DNA of 59,899 nucleotides from Candidatus Poribacteria bacterium (GCA_003635315.1 PYJD01000004.1:1-59899), one strand, 5' to 3'. Counted from the first letter of the stretch, positions 1-10,302 are shown. Translations and numbers: made by a program. The notes: generated by a model from the letters alone, not told the origin.

Positions 1-60
1 TATTGTTAAAATCAAAAATAAATTTACATTGTTTTCTGTTTTTGTGATAATAGTTATATT

Positions 61-893
61 ATGAGATATTCACAAGATTTACGAAAACGCGTTCTTGATT
101 TCATAGCAACTGGTGGAAGTAAAGCAGAAGCTTCCCGTAGATTTCAAGTTTCACGCCGTTGTATCTATAACTGGTTAGACGCAGCAGATCCTTTTAGTTA
201 CGAGAAACCGGGGCCTCGTAAACCTTATCGTCTTGATCCAGAAGCACTCGCTGAACATGTCAAAGAGTTCCCAGACAGCACTCAGAAGGAACGCGCTGCA
301 CATTTTGGTGTGTCGCAGCGGTGTATCTGCTATGGTCTGAAGAAGATCGGATGCACGCGAAAAAAAAGACTTTCACCTACAAGGAACAATGTCCTATAAA
401 ACAGGAGGAATATCAAACTGAACTTCAGGCAGCACTTCAAAACGGAAAAACACCTGTCTATGTTGATGAAAGCGGTTTTCGCACAGAAAGTGTTCGCCAG
501 TTCGCTTATGCGCCAAGAGGAGTTTGCGTCTCGGATAAAATCTCAAGCAATCGGTATAGATGCACAACGCTCATTGCTGCACAGATGCAGGGGCGTATCA
601 CAGTCCCCGTCCTTTTTGAAGGTGCTTGTGATACGCTTGCCTTCAATGCGTGGCTTGAGAACGTGTTGTGTCCGCTACTTGACACATCACATGTTGTCAT
701 ATTGGATAATGCTTCCTTCCATAAAAGTCAACAAACAGAGACATTGATTACTGGTTGCGGTGCGAGTTTATTATTCTTACCACCATATTCGCCCGAACTC
801 AATCCTATTGAAAGAGATTTTGCCAACATAAAGCGTAAATGGGAATACAATGCCGAAGCGTCAATCGATCAAATCATAAAAATGTATAAGTAA
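61..893 (+). CDS. IS630-family transposase, two frames joined by a -1 frameshift
   Basis: A DDE transposase of the IS630/Tc1 type that cuts and joins transposon ends at TA sites. The first frame (61-399) holds the helix-turn-helix N-terminus. The second (321-893) holds the catalytic core, with acidic residues in YVDESGF, VILDNASFH and NPIERDF and 34 residues between the last two (DD34E). Neither frame alone is a full enzyme. An A8 run at 360-367 lets both lysine tRNAs slip back one base and gives a product of about 277 residues, near the size of short IS630 transposases. The gene looks richer in G+C than its neighbours, as expected for a newcomer. No clear terminal repeats were found, so the element's ends are undefined. 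The family is certain; frameshift expression is inferred from the slippery run and family precedent. Confidence 0.9.
360..367 (+). promoter_or_regulatory. A8 slippery site for -1 frameshifting in the transposase
   Basis: Eight A residues follow CG. In the zero frame the codons read CGA AAA AAA AGA. A one-base backward slip puts the ribosome in the frame that encodes the catalytic domain. The two frames overlap only at 321-399, and this is the only strong slip site in the overlap. Confidence 0.7.
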
Positions 894-957
894 TTATGAT
901 TTCTACTAATAAATCTATCCTTATAATTCAAGCTACTGAATATGCGCATATCAAGAA

Positions 958-2451
958 TTAGCTTAATACTTGCCAAATAGGTTGTGCTCCTTCGACCCCT
1001 ACAAGTTTTTGCTCTAAACCACCATGGAAATAGGTTAGTTGATTAGGATTTATACCAAGTTGATGGAGTATGGTAGCATGCAGGTGTCGAACATGAAACG
1101 GATCTGTAACTGCTGCACTACCAAGTTCATCAGTTTCCCCGACACTAATTCCACCTTTAATACCTCCACCCGACATCCACATTGTGAATCCGTATGAATT
1201 ATGATCTCTACCTGTTCCTTTGGCATATTCAGCAGTAGGTTGTCGTCCAAACTCACCACCCCATACAACCAGGGTCTCATCAAGTAGTCCGCGTTGTTTC
1301 AGATCTTTGAGTAATCCTGCAATAGGTTTGTCAGTAGATTTAGCATGTTTGTTGTGGTTTCTTTCAATATCTCCATGTGCATCCCAATTATCATCATTAT
1401 GTGCTCCACCTGAATATATTTGAATGAAACGAACACCCCGTTCAACAAGTCTTCTGGCAAGAATACATTTTGTTCCGAAATCCTCTGTTTCTTTTTCATC
1501 CATACCATACAGCTCTTTGATATATTCCGGTTCATCGGACAAATCCACTGCTTCAGGAGCAGTAGATTGCATTTTGTATGCTAATTCATAACTGGATATT
1601 CTGGCTGCTAAATCAGTATTGTCAGTATGTTTGGATAAATGTGTTGTATTGAATTCTCTGAGACAGTCGAGTAATCTGCGTTGTTCAGGATCGCTCATAT
1701 CATTGGGTCTGTCTAAGTTTAAAATTGGTGTGCCAGTGGAACGAAAAACTGTTCCTTGATAAACAGCAGGCATATATCCACTACTCCAGTTTTTTGCGCC
1801 ACTTATCGGACCACCAGTTCTGTCAAGCATTACAACATATCCTGGAAGATTCTCATTTTCACTACCAAGACCATAATTTACCCATGACCCTAATGATGGA
1901 TGACCACTAATTACGCGTCCTGCATTCATCATTAGCATGGCAGATCCATGCAGGGGTGAATCTGCTGTCATTGACTTAATAAATGCTATATCATCAACAC
2001 AAGTGGCAACATTAGGAAATAAATCAGAGATCCATTGTCCGGACTCACCATACTGTTTGAAATTCCATTTTGGTCCGACAATTCTACCTTTCGATTTTTC
2101 ACCACCTCTCCCTTTTGTCTTAACATCAACTGTCTGATCATTAAGTTGGAATAACTTTGGCTTGTAATCGAAGGTATCCACATGACTTGGTCCACCATAC
2201 ATAAACAGGAAAATGACACGTTTAGCTTTTGGAGTAAAATGAGTCGGTTTAGGTGCGAGTGGATTAATGTAAGGTGTAATACTATCCGCAGCAACAGCTT
2301 GTGACGATAAGAAACCGTCTGTCGATAACAGACCAGTTAATGCAACAGAAGCAAACCCACCTGCAATAGTGCCAAGGAATTCACGACGTGTTTGACCACA
2401 GAATTCTCTTGTTGTATTTTCTCTATTCTTCAACTTAGATCCATTGTCCAT
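958..2451 (-). CDS. DUF1501 secreted protein with twin-arginine signal
   Basis: A DUF1501 (PF07394) protein of 497 residues, the usual length. The N-terminus has a twin-arginine motif TRREFLG at residues 21-27, followed by a hydrophobic stretch, so it is probably exported folded by Tat. Typical family motifs are visible: FMYGGPSHVDTFDYKP near residue 85, a region around GGAHNDDNWDAHGD, and WGGEFGR. The family is abundant in Planctomycetes and Poribacteria and is nearly always paired with PSCyt/PSD1 proteins; its chemistry is not established. The stop of the PSD1 gene lies 47 bases upstream and a GGAG ribosome site precedes the ATG, so the two form an operon. It is distantly similar to 44885-46324. 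Confidence 0.9.
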   Translation of the reverse strand: MDNGSKLKNRENTTREFCGQTRREFLGTIAGGFASVALTGLLSTDGFLSSQAVAADSITPYINPLAPKPTHFTPKAKRVIFLFMYGGPSHVDTFDYKPKLFQLNDQTVDVKTKGRGGEKSKGRIVGPKWNFKQYGESGQWISDLFPNVATCVDDIAFIKSMTADSPLHGSAMLMMNAGRVISGHPSLGSWVNYGLGSENENLPGYVVMLDRTGGPISGAKNWSSGYMPAVYQGTVFRSTGTPILNLDRPNDMSDPEQRRLLDCLREFNTTHLSKHTDNTDLAARISSYELAYKMQSTAPEAVDLSDEPEYIKELYGMDEKETEDFGTKCILARRLVERGVRFIQIYSGGAHNDDNWDAHGDIERNHNKHAKSTDKPIAGLLKDLKQRGLLDETLVVWGGEFGRQPTAEYAKGTGRDHNSYGFTMWMSGGGIKGGISVGETDELGSAAVTDPFHVRHLHATILHQLGINPNQLTYFHGGLEQKLVGVEGAQPIWQVLS

Positions 2452-2498
2452 AATGTAATCTCCAGTAATGAGGATTCAATTAGGAAATCAAGTATCAA

Positions 2499-5396
2499 TT
2501 AATCCAAATATACAAATTCATTTAGGTTTAACGCTAATAATGCAAATCTGTTGAGTGCCACTTCAGGACTCAGGTTTTCATATTCTTGTAGTTCATTTAT
2601 GAATTTTAATGCGCGTTTTGTTTCAGATGTATCGGGTTCGCGGCATAACACCATCCTTAATCCAAACTGCACTTGATCTTCAACGGTAACCCCACCTTCC
2701 CATCGCATTCTATTAGCAAAAGCAACAGCTTGTTCATTGTAGAATTTACTGTTTAACATTGTTAATGATTGCGTTGGTACAGTTGTTGAAAAACGTACAG
2801 GACAGGTAGAGTCAGTATCTGCTTGATCGAATTGATTAAGGATAGGTACAAGAAGTGATCGTTTGACTTTTACATATACACTTCTTCTGTTAGCCTCATC
2901 TGGTGGTGATTTCCCCCATGCATTGCCTGGTCTTGATGCAGTTGCCAACACTTCTTCTGGAACATCTGTAAAGACACTACGTCCACCCATTTTTAGGTTT
3001 AAATTTCCAGTAACTAAGAGAACTGTATCTCTTATTTCTTCAGCAGTTAAACGTCTCATATTGAACCTCCAAAAAGTATCATTATTTGCATCATGTTGGA
3101 GGTAGTCTGGTTTCTTTTGTGATGACATCTGGTATGTATTAGATGACATAATTAATTTATGTAGCGTCTTTATTCGCCAACCAGATGATATAAATTCAGA
3201 TGCAAGCCAGTCCAACAATTCTGGATGTGTTGGTTGTGTTCCTAACTTGCCAAAATCATTTGTAGACCTAACTATACCACGACCAAAATGGTAATGCCAG
3301 ATACGATTCACCATCACACGTGCTGTCAAAGGATTCTCATCACTCGCTATCCACTCAGCAATGACACGGCGTTTTCCCGATGATTTTGCCCCCTTTACTT
3401 TTGGTGCGATATTCACATCGGGTGGATTAAGAGAGGATGGGAATGCAGGTTTTACTACACGACCTAAGAGATGTGGATTACCACGTCGGAGGATGTGAGT
3501 TGGTGTTTGTTCACCTTCAGATATTGCCAAAGCTTGGTGGTCATATGGAATACGGTGTCGACGGCTTTCATCCTGCTGCTTTCTTAGTTTATTATACGCT
3601 TCAACCAAATTCTTTAATGATTCATTTGACTCAATCTTCTCTTTATGTGTATTCAATAATTTCCCAAAGTTTATAGAAGTCGTAGTAGACAATGGTTGCT
3701 TTTCAAAGTTTGTTCCAGACCAAAGGATTGAAAGTTTCGGTTTATCCAAGTCCTTATTTATATATTCAATTCTAACTGATACCTTACCAGAATTAAGTGG
3801 GACTTCTAATTCCCTCTGACCTATGAGATCCGCTACTTTATACCCATCTATTATGAGTCTACATGAACCTTGCAAATCTATATGGAATGTATATGTTGAA
3901 TCCTCTGGAACTGTCAATATCCCATTAAAGACCAATCCAATATATCTCTTTCTACTTGCAGGAGAAAGTGTGATTAGGTTACTGAATATCTTTCCTTCCG
4001 CTATATAATCAAGACTTTCAAGATTATCTGGATTATCTTCCTTTGGTATATGATAAAACCGATATGTTAGGTCCATTATAGGTGACTGTTGTACTTCAGG
4101 GGCAATTGGGATTTCTATATGTTTAGATAGTTCGATTTTTATGTTTTCTTGTAATGGATAAAGCTGATTTTGAAACTGTTCTTCTGCTAATTGTTTTTCA
4201 AGAAGCTGTTTATCCCGTTCAGCTTGCTGTTCAGGTGTTCCAATGTCAGCAAGTGTACCTCGGTTATGGGGTATGATATCGTGGAAAAAAGCCAGAAAAC
4301 TGTAATAATCACTTGTCGAAATTGGATCTATCTTATGATCATGACATCGAGCACATCCAATGGTCATTCCTAACATTACTTGACCTGTAGTTGATACAAT
4401 GTCATCTAAATAATCATACTTAGCAAGTTTCCGATCAGCAGGTTCATCATCCCATACACCAAGTCGATGGTATCCTGTAGCAATTATTGAATCAGTTGTT
4501 ACTGTGTCAAGTTCATCTCCTGCAAGTTGTTCTATGACGAATTCATTGTACGGTTTATCTGTATTAAATGCTTTTATGACATAGTCTCGATACCTCCATA
4601 CATAAGGTTTATCAGAATCACGTTCATATCCATTAGTCTCAGCATAACGGACAAGATCGAGCCAGTGACGTCCCCATTTCTCTCCATAACGTGGTGATTT
4701 CATGAGTTTATCTAAGAGTTGTCCATAGGAGTCAGACTCGTTATTATTTATGAACGCTGCTATTGCATCTGGCGTGGGTGGTAACCCTGTAAGATCGTAA
4801 TATACCCTACGTATGAGTGATAATTTGTTGGCAGGTGGTGCAGGTGAAAAACCATTAGATTCGAGCGTTGATAGGATAAACGCATCAATTGGATTCTTAA
4901 CCCATTCATTATCAATTACTTCAGGAATTGATGGACGTTCTAATGGTTTATATGCCCAATATGTATTTGAGGACTGTATAAAAGGCTGATTCTTGGTTGA
5001 ATGTGTAGGGTAAGGTATACCAATTTTTATCCAATCATAAAGTATTTGGAGTAATGAGTCATCTAATTTTCCATCTGGTGGCATTTGTGCATTGTCTTGT
5101 CCATAACCAACCATCTCCAATATGAAGCTTTCATCTGGTATTTCAAGATTGACTGCAGGACCATAATTCCCTCCAATCAAAATGTTATCCCTACTTGTCA
5201 ATTCAAGTCCACCTTCTATCTCTTTTTCTGCACTATGACATTTAAGACAATGGGTTTCCAGTAAGGGTTTTACTTTCGTTTTATAAAAAGTGATCTTTTC
5301 CTCTTCTCCTATCTCATTAGCGTTGGTATTGAATATTAATAGGAAAATGGAAAGAAAAAGTATAAAACAAATACAGAGATGATTTTGTTCTTCCAT
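2499..5396 (-). CDS. PSCyt1-PSCyt2-PSD1 protein (DUF1549/DUF1553) with PA14-like insert
   Basis: A 965-residue exported protein. Order: hydrophobic signal or anchor (about 9-23), a cytochrome-type CLKCH motif at residues 50-54, DUF1549 (about 160-370) with a second motif CARCHDHK near 350, a PA14-like beta domain (about 460-570, with YTFHIDLQGS and LIIDGYKVAD), a short helical stretch, and DUF1553/PSD1 (about 680-940). PA14 domains in many proteins bind sugars, so carbohydrate contact is possible. CxxCH suggests covalent haem, but no cytochrome maturation genes are in view. The gene starts an operon with the DUF1501 gene; GGAG sits six bases before the ATG. The family is sure and the function unknown. 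Compare 47293-50379, which carries a different insert. Confidence 0.9.
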   Translation of the reverse strand: MEEQNHLCICFILFLSIFLLIFNTNANEIGEEEKITFYKTKVKPLLETHCLKCHSAEKEIEGGLELTSRDNILIGGNYGPAVNLEIPDESFILEMVGYGQDNAQMPPDGKLDDSLLQILYDWIKIGIPYPTHSTKNQPFIQSSNTYWAYKPLERPSIPEVIDNEWVKNPIDAFILSTLESNGFSPAPPANKLSLIRRVYYDLTGLPPTPDAIAAFINNNESDSYGQLLDKLMKSPRYGEKWGRHWLDLVRYAETNGYERDSDKPYVWRYRDYVIKAFNTDKPYNEFVIEQLAGDELDTVTTDSIIATGYHRLGVWDDEPADRKLAKYDYLDDIVSTTGQVMLGMTIGCARCHDHKIDPISTSDYYSFLAFFHDIIPHNRGTLADIGTPEQQAERDKQLLEKQLAEEQFQNQLYPLQENIKIELSKHIEIPIAPEVQQSPIMDLTYRFYHIPKEDNPDNLESLDYIAEGKIFSNLITLSPASRKRYIGLVFNGILTVPEDSTYTFHIDLQGSCRLIIDGYKVADLIGQRELEVPLNSGKVSVRIEYINKDLDKPKLSILWSGTNFEKQPLSTTTSINFGKLLNTHKEKIESNESLKNLVEAYNKLRKQQDESRRHRIPYDHQALAISEGEQTPTHILRRGNPHLLGRVVKPAFPSSLNPPDVNIAPKVKGAKSSGKRRVIAEWIASDENPLTARVMVNRIWHYHFGRGIVRSTNDFGKLGTQPTHPELLDWLASEFISSGWRIKTLHKLIMSSNTYQMSSQKKPDYLQHDANNDTFWRFNMRRLTAEEIRDTVLLVTGNLNLKMGGRSVFTDVPEEVLATASRPGNAWGKSPPDEANRRSVYVKVKRSLLVPILNQFDQADTDSTCPVRFSTTVPTQSLTMLNSKFYNEQAVAFANRMRWEGGVTVEDQVQFGLRMVLCREPDTSETKRALKFINELQEYENLSPEVALNRFALLALNLNEFVYLD

Positions 5397-5791
5397 ATTC
5401 TACTCCGTGATCTACTTATATATGGAATTGTTCTTTCTAACTTAACAGTACAACTGTAGTATAGTTACAAATGCTATTCAATTTAGTATGAAAATGCAAT
5501 TCTTTGAGATATTTAATTGCATAGAATTGCCTTATAATATCATAATTGGGAAGTAATTGTTATGAAATATGTAATATTCGATAACAACCAGAATATTTAG
5601 ATGACTGATCATACTTAAAAAAATGTAGAATTATACATACTAAATGGAATATGGAATAAATTTCGTGTTTTTACCTAATGGAACACTGAAATGAACTTCT
5701 ATAAACATCATATTCAGATTCACGTCATATTTTATTATCTACAATCATTTAAAATACATTTCAGATTAACTGTTCAGAAGGGGCATCAACT
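5397..5791. other. Divergent intergenic region
   Basis: This AT-rich spacer of about 395 bases separates the divergent PSD1 operon and the ABC exporter genes, so promoters for both directions should lie here. A TATAAT box occurs at 5533-5538 (+ strand) without a well-placed -35 partner. No gene, tRNA or clear repeat was seen. Confidence 0.5.
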
Positions 5792-5794
5792 ATT
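5776..5794 (+). promoter_or_regulatory. Strong ribosome site in front of an AUU start codon
   Basis: AGAAGGGG (5776-5783) lies eight bases before ATT (5792-5794), in frame with the ABC exporter. No ATG, GTG or TTG lies in frame between the upstream stop (5750-5752) and this point. The first conventional start, TTG at 5888, falls inside the first membrane helix. The spacing and the sequence downstream (RSLLSLKKYVKRYKYP, then a hydrophobic helix) favour initiation at AUU. Confidence 0.55.
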
Positions 5795-7555
5795 CGCAGT
5801 CTACTCAGTTTAAAAAAGTACGTAAAACGATACAAATACCCCATCATATTCAGCTTTATCCTTGTTCTTTGCACAAATGGACTTCTATTGATTAGTCCTA
5901 AAATTCTTCAAGTTGTATTTGATGAATTAGAGGTAGCCTTTAGAGATCCGAACGAAACCATTTCTATTGGTCGGATATTCTTTTTTGCTATCTTAATTTT
6001 TGGGGTAGCCTTATTTGGTGGAATTCTTCGTTTCCTCCAGAGACGTACTATTCAAGGTGTGGCTCGTAAAACAGAATTTCTCCTCCGTGCTGACTTCTTT
6101 CAGCATCTTCAAAAACTCTCCGCATCATATTATGATAATGTCCGTACTGGTGATTTGATGACACGGGCAACAAATGATTTAAATGCGATTAGAATGGTCC
6201 TTAGTAATGCAATTATGTCTATTGCTGATGCAACTGTATTCTTTGGATTGGCTCTTATTATAATGCTACATATTGATACAAGTCTAACATTGATTGCTTT
6301 GTTGCCATATCCAGTTCTTGGGTTAATAGTTAGATTACTTGGAAAACGTCTCTATTTACATTATGAATCAATCCAAGAGGCATTTTCATCACTAAATACC
6401 AAAGTGCAAGAAAACTTATCAGGTGTCCGCGTCGTAAAAGCCTACACCCTTGAAGACAGTGAGATAGAACATTTTCAAGAACTGAATCAAGACTTCGTAA
6501 TTAGAAATTATAAACAAATTCGTCTAAGGAACTTTTTCTTTGTTTTATTTCGTTTTTTTCCAGGTATAAGCGTTGCAGTACTCTTATGGATGGGTGGAGT
6601 TCATGTAATCGAAGAAATAATTACTTTAGGAGAATTTGTTGCCTTTAATGCCTACCTTCTAATGCTCGTACGACCCATGTTTATGTTAGGTTTCATTGTA
6701 GATACTTTCGAACGTGGTGCTGCATCAATGGATCGAATTAATGCTATTTTAAATGAAGAACCTGAAATTTATGACGGAGATTCTGTTAGATGGAATATGA
6801 AAGAGATAAAAGGTGAAATTATTTTTAAAGATCTAAATTTTGCTTATAACGGTGGACCGCCGGTATTAAAAAATATAAATCTGAAAATTCCACAAGGTAC
6901 AACACTTGCAATAGTGGGAAGTACAGGTTCAGGAAAATCGACACTTGTTAATCTAATTCCACGTATCCGACAAGCTGAGCGTGGAACAATCTTTATTGAT
7001 GGAGTAGATATTCAAGATATTCCATTAAACACACTTCGATCCAATACCGGTTTTGTAGAACAAGAACCGTTCCTATTTTCAGATTATTTACGTAATAATA
7101 TTGCTTATGGTGTTGATACGCCAAACGATGAAGAAATACGAGATGCTGCACACACATCTGACTTACTATCTCAAATAAATGAATTCCCTGATGGGTTTCA
7201 AACCCTACTTGGTGAACGTGGAATGACTATCTCGGGAGGACAACGTCAACGAAGTGCACTTGCACGTGCTATCCTGATTAGACCGAAAATATTAATTCTG
7301 GATGATGCATTTGCAAATGTAGATACACAAACTGAAGATGTAATTCTTAGTAGATTAAGTGAAATTATGAAGGAACGGACAACTATAATCATTTCTCACA
7401 GGATTTCCACTGTAAAATCTGCTGATTACATAATCGTATTAGATGATGGGAGTATAGTTGAATCTGGCACTCATGAAAGACTACTGGCTTTAGATGGAAT
7501 CTATACAGGAATGTATGAAACACAACTACTACGCGATGAATTAGAAGAACTATAA
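5792..7555 (+). CDS. ABC exporter subunit, membrane + ATPase, degenerate site half
   Basis: A fused membrane and nucleotide-binding subunit of a type IV ABC exporter, about 587 residues from the AUU start. Six membrane helices are followed by an ATPase with Walker A GSTGSGKST, signature ISGGQRQR, Walker B ILILDDA and switch histidine SHR. The residue after Walker B is Asp instead of the catalytic Glu, as in the degenerate half of heterodimeric exporters such as TM287/288. A later start at TTG 5888 would remove most of helix 1 (KYPIIFSFILVLCTNGLLL lies upstream of it), so I extend the gene. The partner gene begins 12 bases downstream. The substrate, perhaps a lipid, peptide or drug, cannot be read from the sequence. 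Confidence 0.9.
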   Translation: MRSLLSLKKYVKRYKYPIIFSFILVLCTNGLLLISPKILQVVFDELEVAFRDPNETISIGRIFFFAILIFGVALFGGILRFLQRRTIQGVARKTEFLLRADFFQHLQKLSASYYDNVRTGDLMTRATNDLNAIRMVLSNAIMSIADATVFFGLALIIMLHIDTSLTLIALLPYPVLGLIVRLLGKRLYLHYESIQEAFSSLNTKVQENLSGVRVVKAYTLEDSEIEHFQELNQDFVIRNYKQIRLRNFFFVLFRFFPGISVAVLLWMGGVHVIEEIITLGEFVAFNAYLLMLVRPMFMLGFIVDTFERGAASMDRINAILNEEPEIYDGDSVRWNMKEIKGEIIFKDLNFAYNGGPPVLKNINLKIPQGTTLAIVGSTGSGKSTLVNLIPRIRQAERGTIFIDGVDIQDIPLNTLRSNTGFVEQEPFLFSDYLRNNIAYGVDTPNDEEIRDAAHTSDLLSQINEFPDGFQTLLGERGMTISGGQRQRSALARAILIRPKILILDDAFANVDTQTEDVILSRLSEIMKERTTIIISHRISTVKSADYIIVLDDGSIVESGTHERLLALDGIYTGMYETQLLRDELEEL

Positions 7556-7567
7556 AGGAATTGAATT

Positions 7568-9370
7568 ATGTTTGGTATGGGAACTCAACTCTATGAATAT
7601 AGCGAAGAGGAACAGGACCTTGGTAAAGTATATGACAGGGTTCTCATGAAACGACTTCTTGCATATTTAGGACCATATAGATGGAAACTCGTCCTTATAG
7701 GGTTCTTAATGGTTGGTAGTACACTTTCTCAATTGGTTGGTCCTTATCTGATGCAAATCGCTATAGACAAACATATTGTTCCTGGACAAGTAAACGGTTT
7801 AAGTTTGATTGCAGCTTTTCTAATCTCAGCTTTAGTAGGAGAGTTTATATTTGTATATTTTCAAGAAAACCAGATGCAGATGATTGGACAACATGTCATG
7901 CGAGATTTACGACATACGCTCTTTACACATTTACAAAAGTTGGATGTACAGTATTTTGATAAGAATCCAGTGGGAAGACTTATGACCCGAGTTATGGGTG
8001 ATGTTCATGTACTCAATGAGTTATTTTCTTCAGGGGTAATTACTGTTTTTGCCAACCTATTGAATATCATTGGTATTATGGTGGTAATGCTGCTATTTAA
8101 TTGGAAATTGGCTTTGGTAACATTTACGGTATTACCAATTATCTTTGTTGCTACACTAATATATCAAATATATTCTCGAAGAGCATTTAGAGAACAACGT
8201 AAACAACTTGCCAGAATCAATGCATTCCTTCAAGAAAATATCGTTGGTATGACAACAATGAAGCTATTTGCTCAAGAAACACGGAGTTACCATCGATTCA
8301 ATGAAAGAAATAGACGATTCTTAGCAGCAAATCTTAGAAGTATATTTTATTATTCAATCTTTTTTCCATTAATTGAAGTGACGGCATCATTAGCAACTGC
8401 TGTCATAATATGGTATGGTGGTGGACAGCTTATTCAAAATGCTTTAACATTTGGTGTGTTGGTGGCTTTTATCCGATATGCCGAACGTTTTTTTTGGCCT
8501 ATAAGGGAACTCAGTGAAAAATACACTATTTTTCAAAATGCTATGGCTTCTTCTGAGCGTATATTCCAACTACTTGATACTGAACCATCCATTGTATCCA
8601 CAGGAGAAAATAAGAATATAAAGGAATTGAAAGGGGATATAGAATTTCGTAATGTATGGTTTGCATATAATGACGACGATTATGTATTAAAAGATGTTTC
8701 TTTCACAGTAAAACCTGGCGAAAAAGTCGCTCTTGTAGGACATACAGGTGCAGGTAAATCATCAATTATAAATCTATTGTGTAGATTCTATGATATTAAC
8801 AAAGGACAGATATTAATTGATGGTGTCGACATTCAACATATGAGTATTGAGGAATTGCGTGGAGCGATCAGTATAGTTCAACAGAACATATTCTTATTTT
8901 CTGATACAATTGAAAGAAATATAAGCTTAGGTGATACATCAATCACTTCAGAACATGTTCATAGTGCCTCAAAGTATGTCAACTTGGATAGGTTCGTAGA
9001 AAAGATGCCCGATGCCTACTATACAGAGATTAAGGAAGATGGTGGTGGATTGTCTGTTGGCCAAAAACAGTTGGTTGCTTTTGCTCGTGCCTTAGCATCT
9101 GATCCGAGTATCTTGATTCTGGATGAGGCTACCTCAAGCGTGGATACAGAAACTGAAATTCTAATTGAGCAAGCACTGAATCGGCTAATGGAAAAACGCA
9201 CATCTGTTGTGATAGCTCATCGTCTATCAACTATTCAAAATGCGGATAAGATAATTGTCCTGCATAGAGGTGAGATACGTGAGTCTGGTACACATAACGA
9301 GTTACTCCAAAAGGGAGGGATATATCACAGATTGTATCAATTACAATACAAAGGACAAGAACAGAATTAA
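7568..9370 (+). CDS. ABC exporter subunit, membrane + ATPase, catalytic Walker B
   Basis: This is the second half of the exporter, 600 residues with an extended polar N-terminus of about 30 residues, six membrane helices and an ATPase. Walker A is GHTGAGKSS and Walker B is ILILDEA with the normal Glu. The signature is LSVGQKQ rather than LSGGQ. In a heterodimer this altered signature faces the Walker A/B of the upstream subunit, which carries Asp for Glu. One ATP site would thus be degenerate and the other (this Walker B with the partner's canonical signature) active. The match of both defects to one site supports a true heterodimer. A GGAAT ribosome site precedes the ATG and the genes form one operon. 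Convergent AlkD ends 16 bases away. Confidence 0.93.
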   Translation: MFGMGTQLYEYSEEEQDLGKVYDRVLMKRLLAYLGPYRWKLVLIGFLMVGSTLSQLVGPYLMQIAIDKHIVPGQVNGLSLIAAFLISALVGEFIFVYFQENQMQMIGQHVMRDLRHTLFTHLQKLDVQYFDKNPVGRLMTRVMGDVHVLNELFSSGVITVFANLLNIIGIMVVMLLFNWKLALVTFTVLPIIFVATLIYQIYSRRAFREQRKQLARINAFLQENIVGMTTMKLFAQETRSYHRFNERNRRFLAANLRSIFYYSIFFPLIEVTASLATAVIIWYGGGQLIQNALTFGVLVAFIRYAERFFWPIRELSEKYTIFQNAMASSERIFQLLDTEPSIVSTGENKNIKELKGDIEFRNVWFAYNDDDYVLKDVSFTVKPGEKVALVGHTGAGKSSIINLLCRFYDINKGQILIDGVDIQHMSIEELRGAISIVQQNIFLFSDTIERNISLGDTSITSEHVHSASKYVNLDRFVEKMPDAYYTEIKEDGGGLSVGQKQLVAFARALASDPSILILDEATSSVDTETEILIEQALNRLMEKRTSVVIAHRLSTIQNADKIIVLHRGEIRESGTHNELLQKGGIYHRLYQLQYKGQEQN

Positions 9371-9386
9371 CATCATAAATGACTTT

Positions 9387-10115
9387 TTATTTAGATATTA
9401 TACATCTCAATTTTTTCTTTTCATCTATTGCAAAGTATTTGATAGAATTCTCTAAACACTCTTTAGAAAAATGTTGTCCATATTCATTTATAAAATCAAC
9501 TACTATACTTTGATCGATCTTTGATATTTCTCGCAATAACCATCCGACTGCAGTTTTTGCAAATCGTTCTTCTCTTTTAATGAGAATGGCATTTGATTCT
9601 AAGATCAATTGTGTAAATTGACTTTCTTTGTTGATATTTGTAAAAGCAACAACAGAACATCTTGCTTGCCAAACATTCTCAGCAGTATTCCATTTTGATA
9701 TGACTTTAGCACATTCCATCCCATTAGCTTTTATTAAGTTTCTCAATACACGTGTACATAGCCAATCACATACACTCCAATCATAGATGTATCCTTTTTC
9801 AAAAATAGATTCTAATCTTGAAAGTAAGTATTTATAATCAATTTTATTATAGAGATATAACTGTAGGAAGAGAATACCTGCAAATTTATCTTCGGCATAA
9901 TCCTCTTCAAAGAACGATAGTGCCAAGTCTAACTGTTCCTCAAGGCAAAGTTGTTCAAGCTTTTCTTCACTGTACCATTCTTTTAATTCATTTCGTATTA
10001 TCGGAAGTTCAACTCCTCTATATTTGGTATTATGTTTAATATAATTCTCAAACCATAACTTCCTTTCTATATTAGCATGTTTATCTAAACGGTTTTTAAG
10101 TGTTTCTTTTAGCAT
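9387..10115 (-). CDS. AlkD-like DNA alkylation repair protein
   Basis: A helical HEAT-like repeat protein of 242 residues, the usual size for the AlkD/AlkC superfamily, which removes alkylated bases from DNA. The match rests on YRGVELPIIRNELKEW near 33-47, YDWSVCDW (W113 and D117, the positions of the catalytic Trp/Asp pair), WNTAENVWQARCSVVAF (about 142-158) and AKTAVGWLLREISK. A ribosome site AAGGAA lies before the ATG. It stands alone between convergent ABC genes and a repeat array. Active-site residues seem kept, so repair activity is likely; substrate range is not predictable. Confidence 0.85.
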   Translation of the reverse strand: MLKETLKNRLDKHANIERKLWFENYIKHNTKYRGVELPIIRNELKEWYSEEKLEQLCLEEQLDLALSFFEEDYAEDKFAGILFLQLYLYNKIDYKYLLSRLESIFEKGYIYDWSVCDWLCTRVLRNLIKANGMECAKVISKWNTAENVWQARCSVVAFTNINKESQFTQLILESNAILIKREERFAKTAVGWLLREISKIDQSIVVDFINEYGQHFSKECLENSIKYFAIDEKKKLRCIISK

Positions 10116-10302
10116 GAAATTTTCCTTAAAGTAATGATCTAAAATTAAACAATACCTTCGCCATTTTTGAATGCTTCAGTTGAATGAGTACATACTGTTG
10201 ATCTACCATTTCTCTGGGATATTGTATGATTCTATGAATAAAAATAACTTCAGGTTTTCGTTGAAGTATTTTTAATTACCATTTAACCTGTTTTGACAAT
10301 AG

